Source: an uncultured Alphaproteobacteria bacterium
GTDB taxonomy: Bacteria; Pseudomonadota; Alphaproteobacteria; Rhodobacterales; Rhodobacteraceae
NCBI GenBank assembly: GCA_902537235.1
Contig: CACBAO010000010.1
Coordinates: 1-52,769, forward strand
Direction: 5' to 3'
DNA length: 52,769 nt
Shown here one piece after another: positions 1 to 8,100 of the stretch (position 1 is the first letter of the stretch; every line of letters begins with the position of its first letter). The notes beneath the pieces are model-generated. The model was not told where the DNA came from. It worked only from the letters and a program-made list of their open reading frames with translations, and did not search any database. The translations under genes were made by a program, and so were the position numbers.

Positions 1-1
1 T

Positions 2-535
2 TCCTTAATCTTGAGTGCTTCGATGCTTGCAATGATAGACTATTGTGACGCCGTAGAAACTGGTTCGAAGCTTGATCCAAACTCCACCCATCGTCGAGTG
101 ATAGGAGTTGACATTGACATTCGTGACTACAATCGCGCTAAGATTGAAGCACACCCAATGTCACATCGCATTGATATGATCCAAGGCTCATCTGTTGATA
201 CTGAGATCATAAACAAAGTCCATGAGATCGCCAAAGAGTATCAGCGAGTAATGGTCTTTCTTGACTCTAATCATACTCACGATCATGTACTCGCTGAACT
301 AGACGCATACGCACCTTTGACGAGTGTAGGCAGCTATTGCTGCGTATTTGACACTTTAGTTGAAGATTTGCCCGATGAAATGTTTACTGACCGTCCATGG
401 GGTAAAGGCGACAACCCAAAAACAGCGGTTTGGGAATACATTAAAAATCATCCGGAATTTGAGATCGATACAAATATTACTTCTAAGTTACTAATAACTG
501 TTGCCCCCGATGGATATTTAAAGAGGATCAAATGA
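2..535 (+). CDS. CmcI/cephalosporin hydroxylase-family protein, 5'-truncated by window edge
   Basis: The reading frame is open from base 2 with no stop, so the true start lies before the window and about 178 residues remain. The family (CmcI, rhamnosyl O-methyltransferase) has a SAM-dependent methyltransferase-type fold. Visible family features are GVDIDIR after the second strand, IEAHP, the QGSS turn, FLDSNHTHDHVL with its acidic/His metal-site residues, GSYCCVFDT, and the C-terminal RPWGKGDNPKTAVWEY and LITVAPDGYLKR. The frame before the first possible start (S-L-I-L) also fits the family. Members in polysaccharide loci are thought to methylate sugars, which fits the glycosyltransferase neighbours. 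The substrate cannot be read from the sequence. Confidence 0.88.
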   Translation, partial: SLILSASMLAMIDYCDAVETGSKLDPNSTHRRVIGVDIDIRDYNRAKIEAHPMSHRIDMIQGSSVDTEIINKVHEIAKEYQRVMVFLDSNHTHDHVLAELDAYAPLTSVGSYCCVFDTLVEDLPDEMFTDRPWGKGDNPKTAVWEYIKNHPEFEIDTNITSKLLITVAPDGYLKRIK

Positions 536-625
536 TTTTTTATAAATTTCAGATTTGCCAAAATTTCGATCCGATCTGTTATATGTATGCGCTTCATTAA
601 GCATTAAAGTAATGAGAAAAATGAA

Positions 626-1627
626 ATGCAAAACGCGAATACACCCTTAGTCAGCATAGGAGTTCCAGTTTATAATGGGGAGAAACTCCTTGCCAAAGCC
701 TTATCGGCGTTACTTGAACAGGATTATACTAATCTAGAAATAATTATCTCAAACAACGGTTCAACTGATGACACAGCAAAGATCTGTAAAGAGGTTGCAA
801 AAAAAGATAGAAGAGTAAGGTATTACCACTCTAAAGTAAACCGGGGTGCTCCGTGGAACTTTAATAGAGTTGTTGAGTTGTCAAAAGGCAAGTACTTCAT
901 GTGGGCTGCGCATGACGATTTGCGTGAACCAACTTTTGTTAGTTCTTGTGTCGGAAAATTAGAGCAATGGCCCGAAGCTGTTCTTTGTCAGACAAAAACA
1001 TCTGTACTTATCGATCAACTACCAAACCCAGCATATACTGCTAGTTTAGATAGCTTTGTAGGGCATACGGATCAAGTACAGCGATATCGAGAAACGTTGA
1101 AAAACTTTCCTGCTACTGCAATTTATGGGATGTACCGCTTATCAGTAATGAAGAAAACGCGTTTGTTTGAAAACGTAGTTGCAACTGATCTAGCATTCAT
1201 TCAGGAATTGTCAATTTATGGACCATTCATACAAGTAAATGAGGTCTTGTTCTACTACGTCGGCAGAGCAAAACGGAATACTGTTGATATGGACTTCAAA
1301 TTCTTTTTTGGTGGAGAAAAGAAGCCTTTTTGGTATTTACCCTTTATCGTATTATTTCGTAACCATTTGTCGCGGGTCTCGAGTTCATCTGTGCCTCGTA
1401 TTCAAAAGATTCGTTTTTTTTGGGAATTAATAAAGCACCAATTTAAACAAATATTTCTCAAAATATGCATTAAGCTATTAGGAAAAATTTGTCCGTCAGC
1501 GTGGAGAATGAAAGTGGGACTTTTTATCTATTGGCGCTTTATGAGTAATCCTAATGAGCAAGTTGAAACTGAAGATCTATTTCTGACTACAATGATTAAG
1601 CCTAAGCTTCGATGGTGGCCTAGATGA
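626..1627 (+). CDS. Glycosyltransferase family 2 (GT-A fold)
   Basis: A 333-residue cytoplasmic, probably membrane-associated glycosyltransferase. The N-terminal GT-A domain shows VSIGVPVYN at residues 9–17, the NNGSTDD loop at 43–49, and HDD at 96–98 in the place of the metal/nucleotide-sugar DXD motif. The C-terminal third is basic and hydrophobic (around 225–310), consistent with membrane association but without a clear set of transmembrane helices. It follows the CmcI-like gene by about 90 bases and precedes two GT4 genes, so it probably adds one sugar to the lipid-linked repeat unit. Donor and linkage are unknown. Confidence 0.88.
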   Translation: MQNANTPLVSIGVPVYNGEKLLAKALSALLEQDYTNLEIIISNNGSTDDTAKICKEVAKKDRRVRYYHSKVNRGAPWNFNRVVELSKGKYFMWAAHDDLREPTFVSSCVGKLEQWPEAVLCQTKTSVLIDQLPNPAYTASLDSFVGHTDQVQRYRETLKNFPATAIYGMYRLSVMKKTRLFENVVATDLAFIQELSIYGPFIQVNEVLFYYVGRAKRNTVDMDFKFFFGGEKKPFWYLPFIVLFRNHLSRVSSSSVPRIQKIRFFWELIKHQFKQIFLKICIKLLGKICPSAWRMKVGLFIYWRFMSNPNEQVETEDLFLTTMIKPKLRWWPR

Positions 1628-1669
1628 AATACGTTTTGTATTTTACAGGTAAAAAAAAAGATTAAATTC

Positions 1670-2938
1670 ATGAAAAGTAAGAGTGAGCAAAGCAGTGTTG
1701 TTAAAAAAAGAGCTATATTAATCCTTGATATGTCCTATACGCTGAAAATGTTCCGAGAAAGGCAATTGGAACAAGCGCTTGAAAGTCGAAAGCTACAAGG
1801 ATATTTTCACAAGGTAATTTCAGTGCATCCGCTAGCCGGATTGTTCGAACAAGGGAATAGCCGGTTTGGTTGCCCGTTGATAACAGAATTGGATGATCAG
1901 CATGCATTTGTAGAGGGTAAGGTCGGAATGAATTCGGTCTTACGCATTCTACCTCCTTTGAACTTTGTAATTGCTCAAATAAATTTGTTACGCGTGTTGC
2001 TTAGGATGGCAAAAGAGGTTGATGTCGATGTTGTTCGTGTGGGTGATCCATATTATCTTGGCCTCTTGGGGTGGGTGCTTTCCAGATTTTTAAGAGTCCC
2101 TTTGGCAATTAGAGTAAACTTTAATTATGATGAGCACTTCAAAATTACCAAAAAAGCCATTTTCCCAAGGCTGTTCCGCTTCAGGGCAATTGAGAAGCTA
2201 ATTGAAAAATTTATTTTCAAGCGGTGTGATCTTGTCGCGGGTGCTAACAAAAATAATCTAGAGTATGGTTTAGCTAATGGTGCAAGGGAAGAGACTGGAG
2301 TAGTTTTCCGTTATGGCAACCTTATACATCCGGTACATTTTTCGGATCCGTCCATTAGGCAAAATGGTATTCCCATGTTGCGTGAAATAGGAATAAGCGG
2401 AGAATTTCTGATGACAATTAGCAGACTCACTGAGATGAAGCAACCTTCCCATAATCTTTTTGTGCTCAAAAGACTCCGCGAATTTGGGCATGACGTGAAT
2501 TTCTTATTTGTCGGAGATGGCGAAATGCGCGAAATATTAGAGATAAAGGCCAAGGAGATGGAAATTCATCACCATGTGTTTTTCGCTGGAAATCGATCAC
2601 AGGAATGGATTGCAGCAGTTTTACCCCACGCTCGCTTGGTGTTATCGCCTCATATGGGTAGAGCGTTGACTGAGGCTTGCTTGGCCTCAGCTCCAGTTGT
2701 AGCATATGATTTAGATTGGCAAAGTGAAATTATTCAAAGTGGAGAAACTGGTGAATTGGTCCCCCTTGGTGATTGGGAGCAAATGGCTTTAAGGTCTTGT
2801 GAATTACTCGGCAATTCTAAAAAGGCACTTAGGCTCGGAGGATCGGCTCGTGAGGCCGCAATGTGCATGATGGATGCTGGAATGTTAATTGATACTGAAA
2901 AGGAAGCTTATGAAACTCTTTTCAAAAATTATTTATAA
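1670..2938 (+). CDS. Glycosyltransferase family 4 (GT-B fold)
   Basis: A 422-residue GT-B glycosyltransferase. The C-terminal donor-binding domain has the typical MTISRL strand, FLFVGDGEMRE, and the SPHMGRALTEACLASAPVVAYD region equivalent to the EX7E/PSxxEGxPxxxxEA motif, with the first Glu replaced in GRALTEA. The N-terminal half is divergent and lacks the usual Gly-rich GGxE loop. It lies 42 bases after the GT2 and 17 bases before the next GT4, so it is probably in the same transcript. The acceptor is unknown. Confidence 0.82.
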   Translation: MKSKSEQSSVVKKRAILILDMSYTLKMFRERQLEQALESRKLQGYFHKVISVHPLAGLFEQGNSRFGCPLITELDDQHAFVEGKVGMNSVLRILPPLNFVIAQINLLRVLLRMAKEVDVDVVRVGDPYYLGLLGWVLSRFLRVPLAIRVNFNYDEHFKITKKAIFPRLFRFRAIEKLIEKFIFKRCDLVAGANKNNLEYGLANGAREETGVVFRYGNLIHPVHFSDPSIRQNGIPMLREIGISGEFLMTISRLTEMKQPSHNLFVLKRLREFGHDVNFLFVGDGEMREILEIKAKEMEIHHHVFFAGNRSQEWIAAVLPHARLVLSPHMGRALTEACLASAPVVAYDLDWQSEIIQSGETGELVPLGDWEQMALRSCELLGNSKKALRLGGSAREAAMCMMDAGMLIDTEKEAYETLFKNYL

Positions 2939-2955
2939 ATTGGCTTTAAAGTTTT

Positions 2956-4143
2956 ATGTCTAATAAAGAAACTTCAAAAGCTAGTTATGTTGACAGGATG
3001 AATATTGTTCATGTTCTTCCTGCGCTTACAAAGGGTGGCGGGGAAAAGGTCGCAGTGGATTTGGCCAACCACGCTGCATGTACAGGACATGAAGTTACAA
3101 TGCTTGTCGGCTGGCCAGTAGATAGAGAGCTGCTTGAACACAAAATCAGTTCAGCAGTTTCCGTTATTTTCATTTCGAGCGGCGGGGCATCTATAATATT
3201 ACGTTACGTCAAACTCATTTTATGGATTTGGCGCCAGCGCATATGGTTAGCTAATCAAGATATTATCCATTGCCACCTTACGTTCGGAGCAATTTTTGGA
3301 TCTGTCACCAAGCTACTTCGCAGAGGCAAGAGACCTTGTATCGTGGAAACTTATCATGCTGTTGGAATGCCAATTCCATGGCCAAAGCGCTGGTTTCATG
3401 CTTGGTTACTAGCACAAAGAGACGGGATTGTATTAATGGCTGAGGATATGTTTTGGCGCAAATTTCTGTCACGGCATAAGCATCTTATCTCTCGAACCAT
3501 TCCAAATGGTATATCTATAACTGATACCGTTAGTGTTGGTAAGAAACAGCAGATGAATTATCGAAATGTAATTGGGGTACCAAAGAGTTGTCGATTTATA
3601 ATTGGATCATTAGGACGAATGGCTCCAGATCGACAACCTTGGGTTTATTTGCCGATTTTTGAAGAAATTGCACGTGTTATTGGACCAGATGTTCATTTTG
3701 TATTAGCCGGCGATGGACCAGAACTGAATCGTATGCGCTCACTTGTAGAAGCAAGTGGTTTAGAGGATAAGGTCCATCTGCCCGGTATCGCGCTTGACCC
3801 TTTTGTTCCCTATTCAATTATGGATCTATACATAACTCTCAATGTCGGCCCCTTGACGGGGTTAGCCGCAATGGAAGCTGCATCATCTGGCGTGCCGGTA
3901 CTAGCTATTCAGTTGCTTCCAGAATACCAACAAAATGCAGAGGATTGGATTTGGTCAAGCGTGGATCCTTTGGAGCTGGCGGGGTATGCTGTTAAACTGA
4001 TCCAATCGCCTTCGGATCGTCAGCGACTTTCTGAGAAACAAATTGCCTTTATTCAAGAGAAGCATACGACAGACGCAATGGTGCGTTCCTATTATGAACT
4101 ATATAAGATCTGCATCATAAGTTTGTCTGGCGATAAACAATGA
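2956..4143 (+). CDS. Glycosyltransferase family 4 (GT-B fold)
   Basis: A 395-residue GT4 enzyme. The N-terminal domain begins NIVHVLPALTKGGGEKVAVDLA, an acceptor-domain loop. The C-terminal domain shows GSLGRMAPDRQPW, FVLAGDGPELNRM and GLAAMEAASSGVPVLA, the donor-site helix with a conserved Glu. The start at 2956 gives a 14-residue leader before the first Rossmann strand; an alternative ATG at 2998 starts exactly at that strand, and neither has a strong ribosome binding site. It probably transfers one sugar of the repeat unit at the cytoplasmic membrane face. Confidence 0.82.
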   Translation: MSNKETSKASYVDRMNIVHVLPALTKGGGEKVAVDLANHAACTGHEVTMLVGWPVDRELLEHKISSAVSVIFISSGGASIILRYVKLILWIWRQRIWLANQDIIHCHLTFGAIFGSVTKLLRRGKRPCIVETYHAVGMPIPWPKRWFHAWLLAQRDGIVLMAEDMFWRKFLSRHKHLISRTIPNGISITDTVSVGKKQQMNYRNVIGVPKSCRFIIGSLGRMAPDRQPWVYLPIFEEIARVIGPDVHFVLAGDGPELNRMRSLVEASGLEDKVHLPGIALDPFVPYSIMDLYITLNVGPLTGLAAMEAASSGVPVLAIQLLPEYQQNAEDWIWSSVDPLELAGYAVKLIQSPSDRQRLSEKQIAFIQEKHTTDAMVRSYYELYKICIISLSGDKQ

Positions 4144-4198
4144 GATTCACCATAATGGTCAGATGTATCTTTTATGTGCATCACAAAAAGGTTTAAAT

Positions 4199-5062
4199 AT
4201 GACGATAAAAATTGCATTGCTAGGTAAAAACACTGTTGCAGTAAATGCTTTGGAGACTCTTTTGGATAAAAATGTCGAAATTGTCCTAGTTTCCCCAAAT
4301 AATTCGGATGAAGGTGAGGATGGATGGCAACGGTCTTTACTGAAAAAGGCAAACCATAATAATCTGCCAGTGAAACAATTTTCTAAGATTAAAGATGCAT
4401 CATCGGTTGAATATCTCAAAATGTTACAACTCGATTTTATTTTTTCAATTCAATATGATCAACTTATTAGTCAAGATGTAATTGACACTGCAAAATATGG
4501 TGCAATAAATTTGCATTTTGCACCTCTTCCAAAATATCGTGGCGTATCTCCAATTGCATTGGCAATGTTGAACGGGGAAACTGAGTTTGGTGTGTCGTTG
4601 CATTATATGGATCCTGGGGTTGACACTGGTGATATTATAAGCCAAGTATTTTTTAACATAGAAGAGATAGAAAATGCCAGGAAACTTTATGATTTATGCG
4701 TCGTCAAATCCAGTAAGTTATTTGATGATACAATAGACGAGATCCTAATGAAAAACAACTTAAGAGAACCTCAGGATAACTCTAAAGCACTATATTTCTC
4801 AAAGAATGCTTTAGATTTTAGTGCAAGTAAAATTAACTTCAACAAATGCAGCAAAAGTTTAGTCAATTGGGTCAAGGCATATATTTTTGACCCATTCCAA
4901 TATCCTATTTTTACATTTGAAGGAAAAACTTATGAGGTTGTTTCAGTTAGCTCTGATTACAGTAAAAATAAGTTTGAGTTACCGGGTACACTTGTTTTCT
5001 CTGATGAAAAAATGTTTAAATTTGCGACCCACGATTCATATATCAATCTAGTAGTCAAATGA
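4199..5062 (+). CDS. Formyltransferase-family protein (probable amino-sugar N-formyltransferase)
   Basis: A 287-residue protein of the methionyl-tRNA formyltransferase/ArnA N-terminal fold. It shows the signature NLHFAPLPKYRG (catalytic Asn and His in the N-x-H element) and GVDTGDII with the catalytic Asp. The C-terminal domain contains VNWVKAYIFDPFQYPIFTFEGK, similar to the OB-like tail of sugar formyltransferases. The ATG at 4199 is chosen because MTIKIALLGKN begins the first strand; an upstream start at 4163 adds 12 unlikely residues. Its place beside a dehydrogenase and an aminotransferase argues for N10-formyl-THF-dependent formylation of an amino sugar rather than of Met-tRNA. The exact sugar is unknown. 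Confidence 0.83.
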   Translation: MTIKIALLGKNTVAVNALETLLDKNVEIVLVSPNNSDEGEDGWQRSLLKKANHNNLPVKQFSKIKDASSVEYLKMLQLDFIFSIQYDQLISQDVIDTAKYGAINLHFAPLPKYRGVSPIALAMLNGETEFGVSLHYMDPGVDTGDIISQVFFNIEEIENARKLYDLCVVKSSKLFDDTIDEILMKNNLREPQDNSKALYFSKNALDFSASKINFNKCSKSLVNWVKAYIFDPFQYPIFTFEGKTYEVVSVSSDYSKNKFELPGTLVFSDEKMFKFATHDSYINLVVK

Positions 5063-5101
5063 AGGCACTTGCCGTGTCAAATATTATCTATGGGTGAAAA
5101 A

Positions 5102-6109
5102 ATGGTTAAAGTTGGTGTAATAGGCTATGGTTATTGGGGTCCTAACCTAGTTCGAAATTTTATGTTTAACCCTGATACCAACGTGGTTTGCGTTTGCGAT
5201 AAATCTACTGACCGTCTACTTAAAGCAGGAGAGCTCTATCCCACGGTGAAATTAACGGGTGATGCAAGTGAACTTATTTCAGATTCTTCAATTGATGCGG
5301 TTGTAATCGCAACACCCGTGAGGAGTCATTTTGAGCTATCTATGGCCGCGCTCAAAGCAGGAAAGCATGTATTTGTTGAAAAGCCGATAACCACTACCTC
5401 TGACCAAGCTCTCCAAATTATCGAAGAAGCAGACCGTCGGCAGTTAACATTGATAGTTGACCACACTTTTGTTTATACTGGCGCTGTTCGAAGGATGCGA
5501 GAACTTATTAAAAAGCCTTCGTTTGGCAACCCTAGCTATTTTGATTCGACCCGGATAAATCTTGGGCTTTTTCAAAATGACGTAAATGTATTGTGGGACC
5601 TCGCAGTACACGATTTATCTATAATGTCCTATGTTTTTGACGCTAAGCCAGTGGCGGTCTCAGCCACGGGTCACAACCATGTGGAGGGCCAACCTGAGAA
5701 TGTGGCCTTTCTCACCGTGTTTTTTGATTGCAACCTTGTTGCCCATATAAACGTTAGTTGGCTCTCACCTGTCAAGGTACGTAAGACACTCATTGGTGGC
5801 ACGAAACAAATGATCGTATACGACGACCTTGAAACCAGCGAAAAATTGAAAGTCTATGATAAGGGAATAACAGTTTCTGATGATCCAGATCACATTCACA
5901 AATTGCTAATTGGCTATCGTACAGGCGACCTTTGGTCACCTAGGACAAACGATACTGAGGCACTAAAAATTGAAGTAAGCCACTTCGTAAATTGCATAAA
6001 TGGTCTAGAAAAACCAATCACTGGCGGTGAAGAAGGGCTCGGTATAGTACGAATTCTAGAAGCCGCAAATTCTTCCATGCATAGGCGGGGAGCTCCCATC
6101 GATTTATAA
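5102..6109 (+). CDS. Gfo/Idh/MocA-family NAD(P)-dependent sugar dehydrogenase
   Basis: A 335-residue oxidoreductase. The Rossmann motif VGVIGYGYWGPN is at the N terminus, the EKP motif (FVEKPITTT) follows, and the C-terminal alpha/beta domain contains HDLSIM with the catalytic His. The ATG at 5102 is preferred because GGTGA lies 5 bases upstream and the first strand begins at once; ATG 5090 and TTG 5069 are possible alternatives. The following gene is a DegT aminotransferase. In WbpB/WbpE-type pathways this pair oxidises a UDP-sugar at C3 and then aminates it, which would give the neighbouring formyltransferase its amino substrate. That link is inference from gene order. Confidence 0.86.
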   Translation: MVKVGVIGYGYWGPNLVRNFMFNPDTNVVCVCDKSTDRLLKAGELYPTVKLTGDASELISDSSIDAVVIATPVRSHFELSMAALKAGKHVFVEKPITTTSDQALQIIEEADRRQLTLIVDHTFVYTGAVRRMRELIKKPSFGNPSYFDSTRINLGLFQNDVNVLWDLAVHDLSIMSYVFDAKPVAVSATGHNHVEGQPENVAFLTVFFDCNLVAHINVSWLSPVKVRKTLIGGTKQMIVYDDLETSEKLKVYDKGITVSDDPDHIHKLLIGYRTGDLWSPRTNDTEALKIEVSHFVNCINGLEKPITGGEEGLGIVRILEAANSSMHRRGAPIDL

Positions 6110-6158
6110 TTGAACATTCTAAAACAGCATAAAAGTTTTCCAAACACGAAGGTAAAAA

Positions 6159-7280
6159 ATGAAAGATATTATTCCTTTTCTTGATCTAAAAGCACAGTAC
6201 AATTCGATAAAAACAGAAATCGATGAAGCAGTTAAAGGTGTTCTTTCTAGTTCTGCATACGTGCTTGGGCCAGAGGTCACAAACTTTGAGAGAGAATTCG
6301 CAATTTATCAGAAAGTAAAGCATGGGGTAGCGGTAAATTCTGGGACTAGCGCTCTTCATCTTGCCCTGTTAGCTGCCGGAGTGGGGCCTGGTGACGAGGT
6401 GATTACCGTCTCTATGACCTTCATCGCGACTGTGGCAGCGATATCTTACACTGGAGCAACTCCTGTTTTTGTCGATATTGTACCAGACACTTTAACCATG
6501 GATCCATCACAAATTGAGGCCAGCATAACACCACGCACAAAAGTAATCCTTCCTGTGCACCTCTATGGGCAAGCTGCAGAAATGGACCCAATCATGGAAA
6601 TTGCATCGCGTCACGATTTAATAGTGATCGAGGACGCAGCACAGGCTCATGGAGCGGAATATAAAGGGAAACGAGTTGGTGGAATAGGGCATATGGGTGC
6701 CTTTAGCTTTTATCCAGGCAAGAACTTAGGGGGATATGGTGAAGGCGGAATCGTCACGACTAATGATTTTGAATACATCCGCCAAATAAGACTTTTGCGA
6801 GACTGGGGTCAGGAAAAGAAATATCACCATGATATTCTTGGGTACAACTTTCGGATGGACGCAATGCAAGGTGCAATTTTACGCGTGAAACTTAGACATT
6901 TAGAGGCTTGGACGGAGCTTCGGCGTTCGCATGCTCAACAATATGCAGCATGTTTCAAAGCTACAGGGATTTGTCACGCAGCAGAAATATCCGAACGTCG
7001 TCACGTCTATCACATATATAGTTTATTTCATCCTACAAGAAATCAACTCCAGAAGGCACTTCAAACTGAAAATATTCAAACGGGTTTGCATTACCCAATA
7101 CCTGTTCACCTGCAGAGGGCATATGATAGTTTAGGCTTCTGCAAAGACGATCTTCCAATCACCGAGCGAATTGCAAAGGAGCAGCTCTCACTTCCGATGT
7201 TTGCGGAGCTCACAAATGAACAGATAACTAGGGTAGCAGAGGTAGTGAGTTTTTGGCAGGAGAAAACTCATGTCAAATAA
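6159..7280 (+). CDS. DegT/DnrJ/EryC1/StrS-family sugar aminotransferase
   Basis: A 373-residue PLP-dependent aminotransferase acting on keto NDP-sugars. Visible features are the N-terminal IPFLDLKAQY, NSGTSALHLAL (cofactor phosphate binding), TFIATVAAI, VIEDAAQAHGA with the cofactor-stacking Asp, and SFYPGKNLGGYGEGG with the Schiff-base lysine near residue 188. The C-terminal GLHYPIPVHLQ is also typical. It follows the Gfo/Idh dehydrogenase by 49 bases and overlaps the methyltransferase by 11 bases, so the three are very likely cotranscribed. The product is probably an amino sugar for the polysaccharide repeat. Confidence 0.93.
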   Translation: MKDIIPFLDLKAQYNSIKTEIDEAVKGVLSSSAYVLGPEVTNFEREFAIYQKVKHGVAVNSGTSALHLALLAAGVGPGDEVITVSMTFIATVAAISYTGATPVFVDIVPDTLTMDPSQIEASITPRTKVILPVHLYGQAAEMDPIMEIASRHDLIVIEDAAQAHGAEYKGKRVGGIGHMGAFSFYPGKNLGGYGEGGIVTTNDFEYIRQIRLLRDWGQEKKYHHDILGYNFRMDAMQGAILRVKLRHLEAWTELRRSHAQQYAACFKATGICHAAEISERRHVYHIYSLFHPTRNQLQKALQTENIQTGLHYPIPVHLQRAYDSLGFCKDDLPITERIAKEQLSLPMFAELTNEQITRVAEVVSFWQEKTHVK

Positions 7281-8100
7281 TATAGATCCTAAAACTGTCG
7301 AAAGTTTTGGTGATGAATGGTCACGCTTTAACCAAGTTAGTATTTCTGATGAAGAAGCTAGAAAAAGGTTTGATGAATATTTTTCAGTATTCCCATGGTC
7401 AGTAATATCCTCTGAATCGGTCGGCTTCGACATGGGCTGTGGTAGTGGTCGTTGGGCACGTTTCATTGCCCCTAAAGTTGGTAAGCTGCACTGTGTTGAT
7501 CCATCGGAAGCAATAAAGATTGCACGAACTAATTTGTCACGGCACCGCAACATTATATTCCATCATAAATCTATTGATACTCATAGCATACCACCGTGCA
7601 GTCAGGACTTTGGATATTCACTTGGAGTTTTGCATCATGTTCCAGACACAGCTGTTGCTATTCGTGCATGCGCAAACTTGCTAAAGCCTGGCGCACCCTT
7701 GTTACTCTACCTATATTATGATTTTGAAAATCGACCCTGGTGGTTTCGAGGATTATGGAGGATCAGCGATTTTATCCGTCGAATTATCTATCGGCTGCCA
7801 CCATCCTTAAAACACATAGTAACGGACATTATTGCTGTTTTGGTTTATTTACCCTTCACAACATTTAGTAGGTTAATGGAGCGAATTGGTTTTACAGTGG
7901 ATCACGTTCCATTATCCTACTACAGAAAATGCAGCTTTTACACCATGCGAACAGACGCACGGGATCGTTTTGGAACACCTTTGGAACATAGATTTTCTAA
8001 AAAGGAAATTTCTGAAATGATGGATAGAGCGGGTCTTGTGAATGTACGGTTCTCAGATGAAGCGCCATATTGGTGTGTTGTTGGAATAAAAGATAAGTAA
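7270..8100 (+). CDS. Class I SAM-dependent methyltransferase
   Basis: A 276-residue protein with a UbiE-like SAM-binding core. Motif I is FDMGCGSGRWARF, the acidic end of strand 2 is CVDPSEA, and the post-I region YSLGVLHHVPD matches the Methyltransf_11 pattern. It overlaps the aminotransferase by 11 bases, and its TAA shares one base with the ATG of the following asnB (TAATG), so translation is likely coupled. It may methylate a sugar or its substituent in the repeat unit. The substrate cannot be deduced. Confidence 0.85.
   Translation: MSNNIDPKTVESFGDEWSRFNQVSISDEEARKRFDEYFSVFPWSVISSESVGFDMGCGSGRWARFIAPKVGKLHCVDPSEAIKIARTNLSRHRNIIFHHKSIDTHSIPPCSQDFGYSLGVLHHVPDTAVAIRACANLLKPGAPLLLYLYYDFENRPWWFRGLWRISDFIRRIIYRLPPSLKHIVTDIIAVLVYLPFTTFSRLMERIGFTVDHVPLSYYRKCSFYTMRTDARDRFGTPLEHRFSKKEISEMMDRAGLVNVRFSDEAPYWCVVGIKDK

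Noticed and set aside
7188-7553. A 121-codon minus-strand ORF
   Set aside because: It spans the aminotransferase–methyltransferase overlap antisense to both and has no motif.
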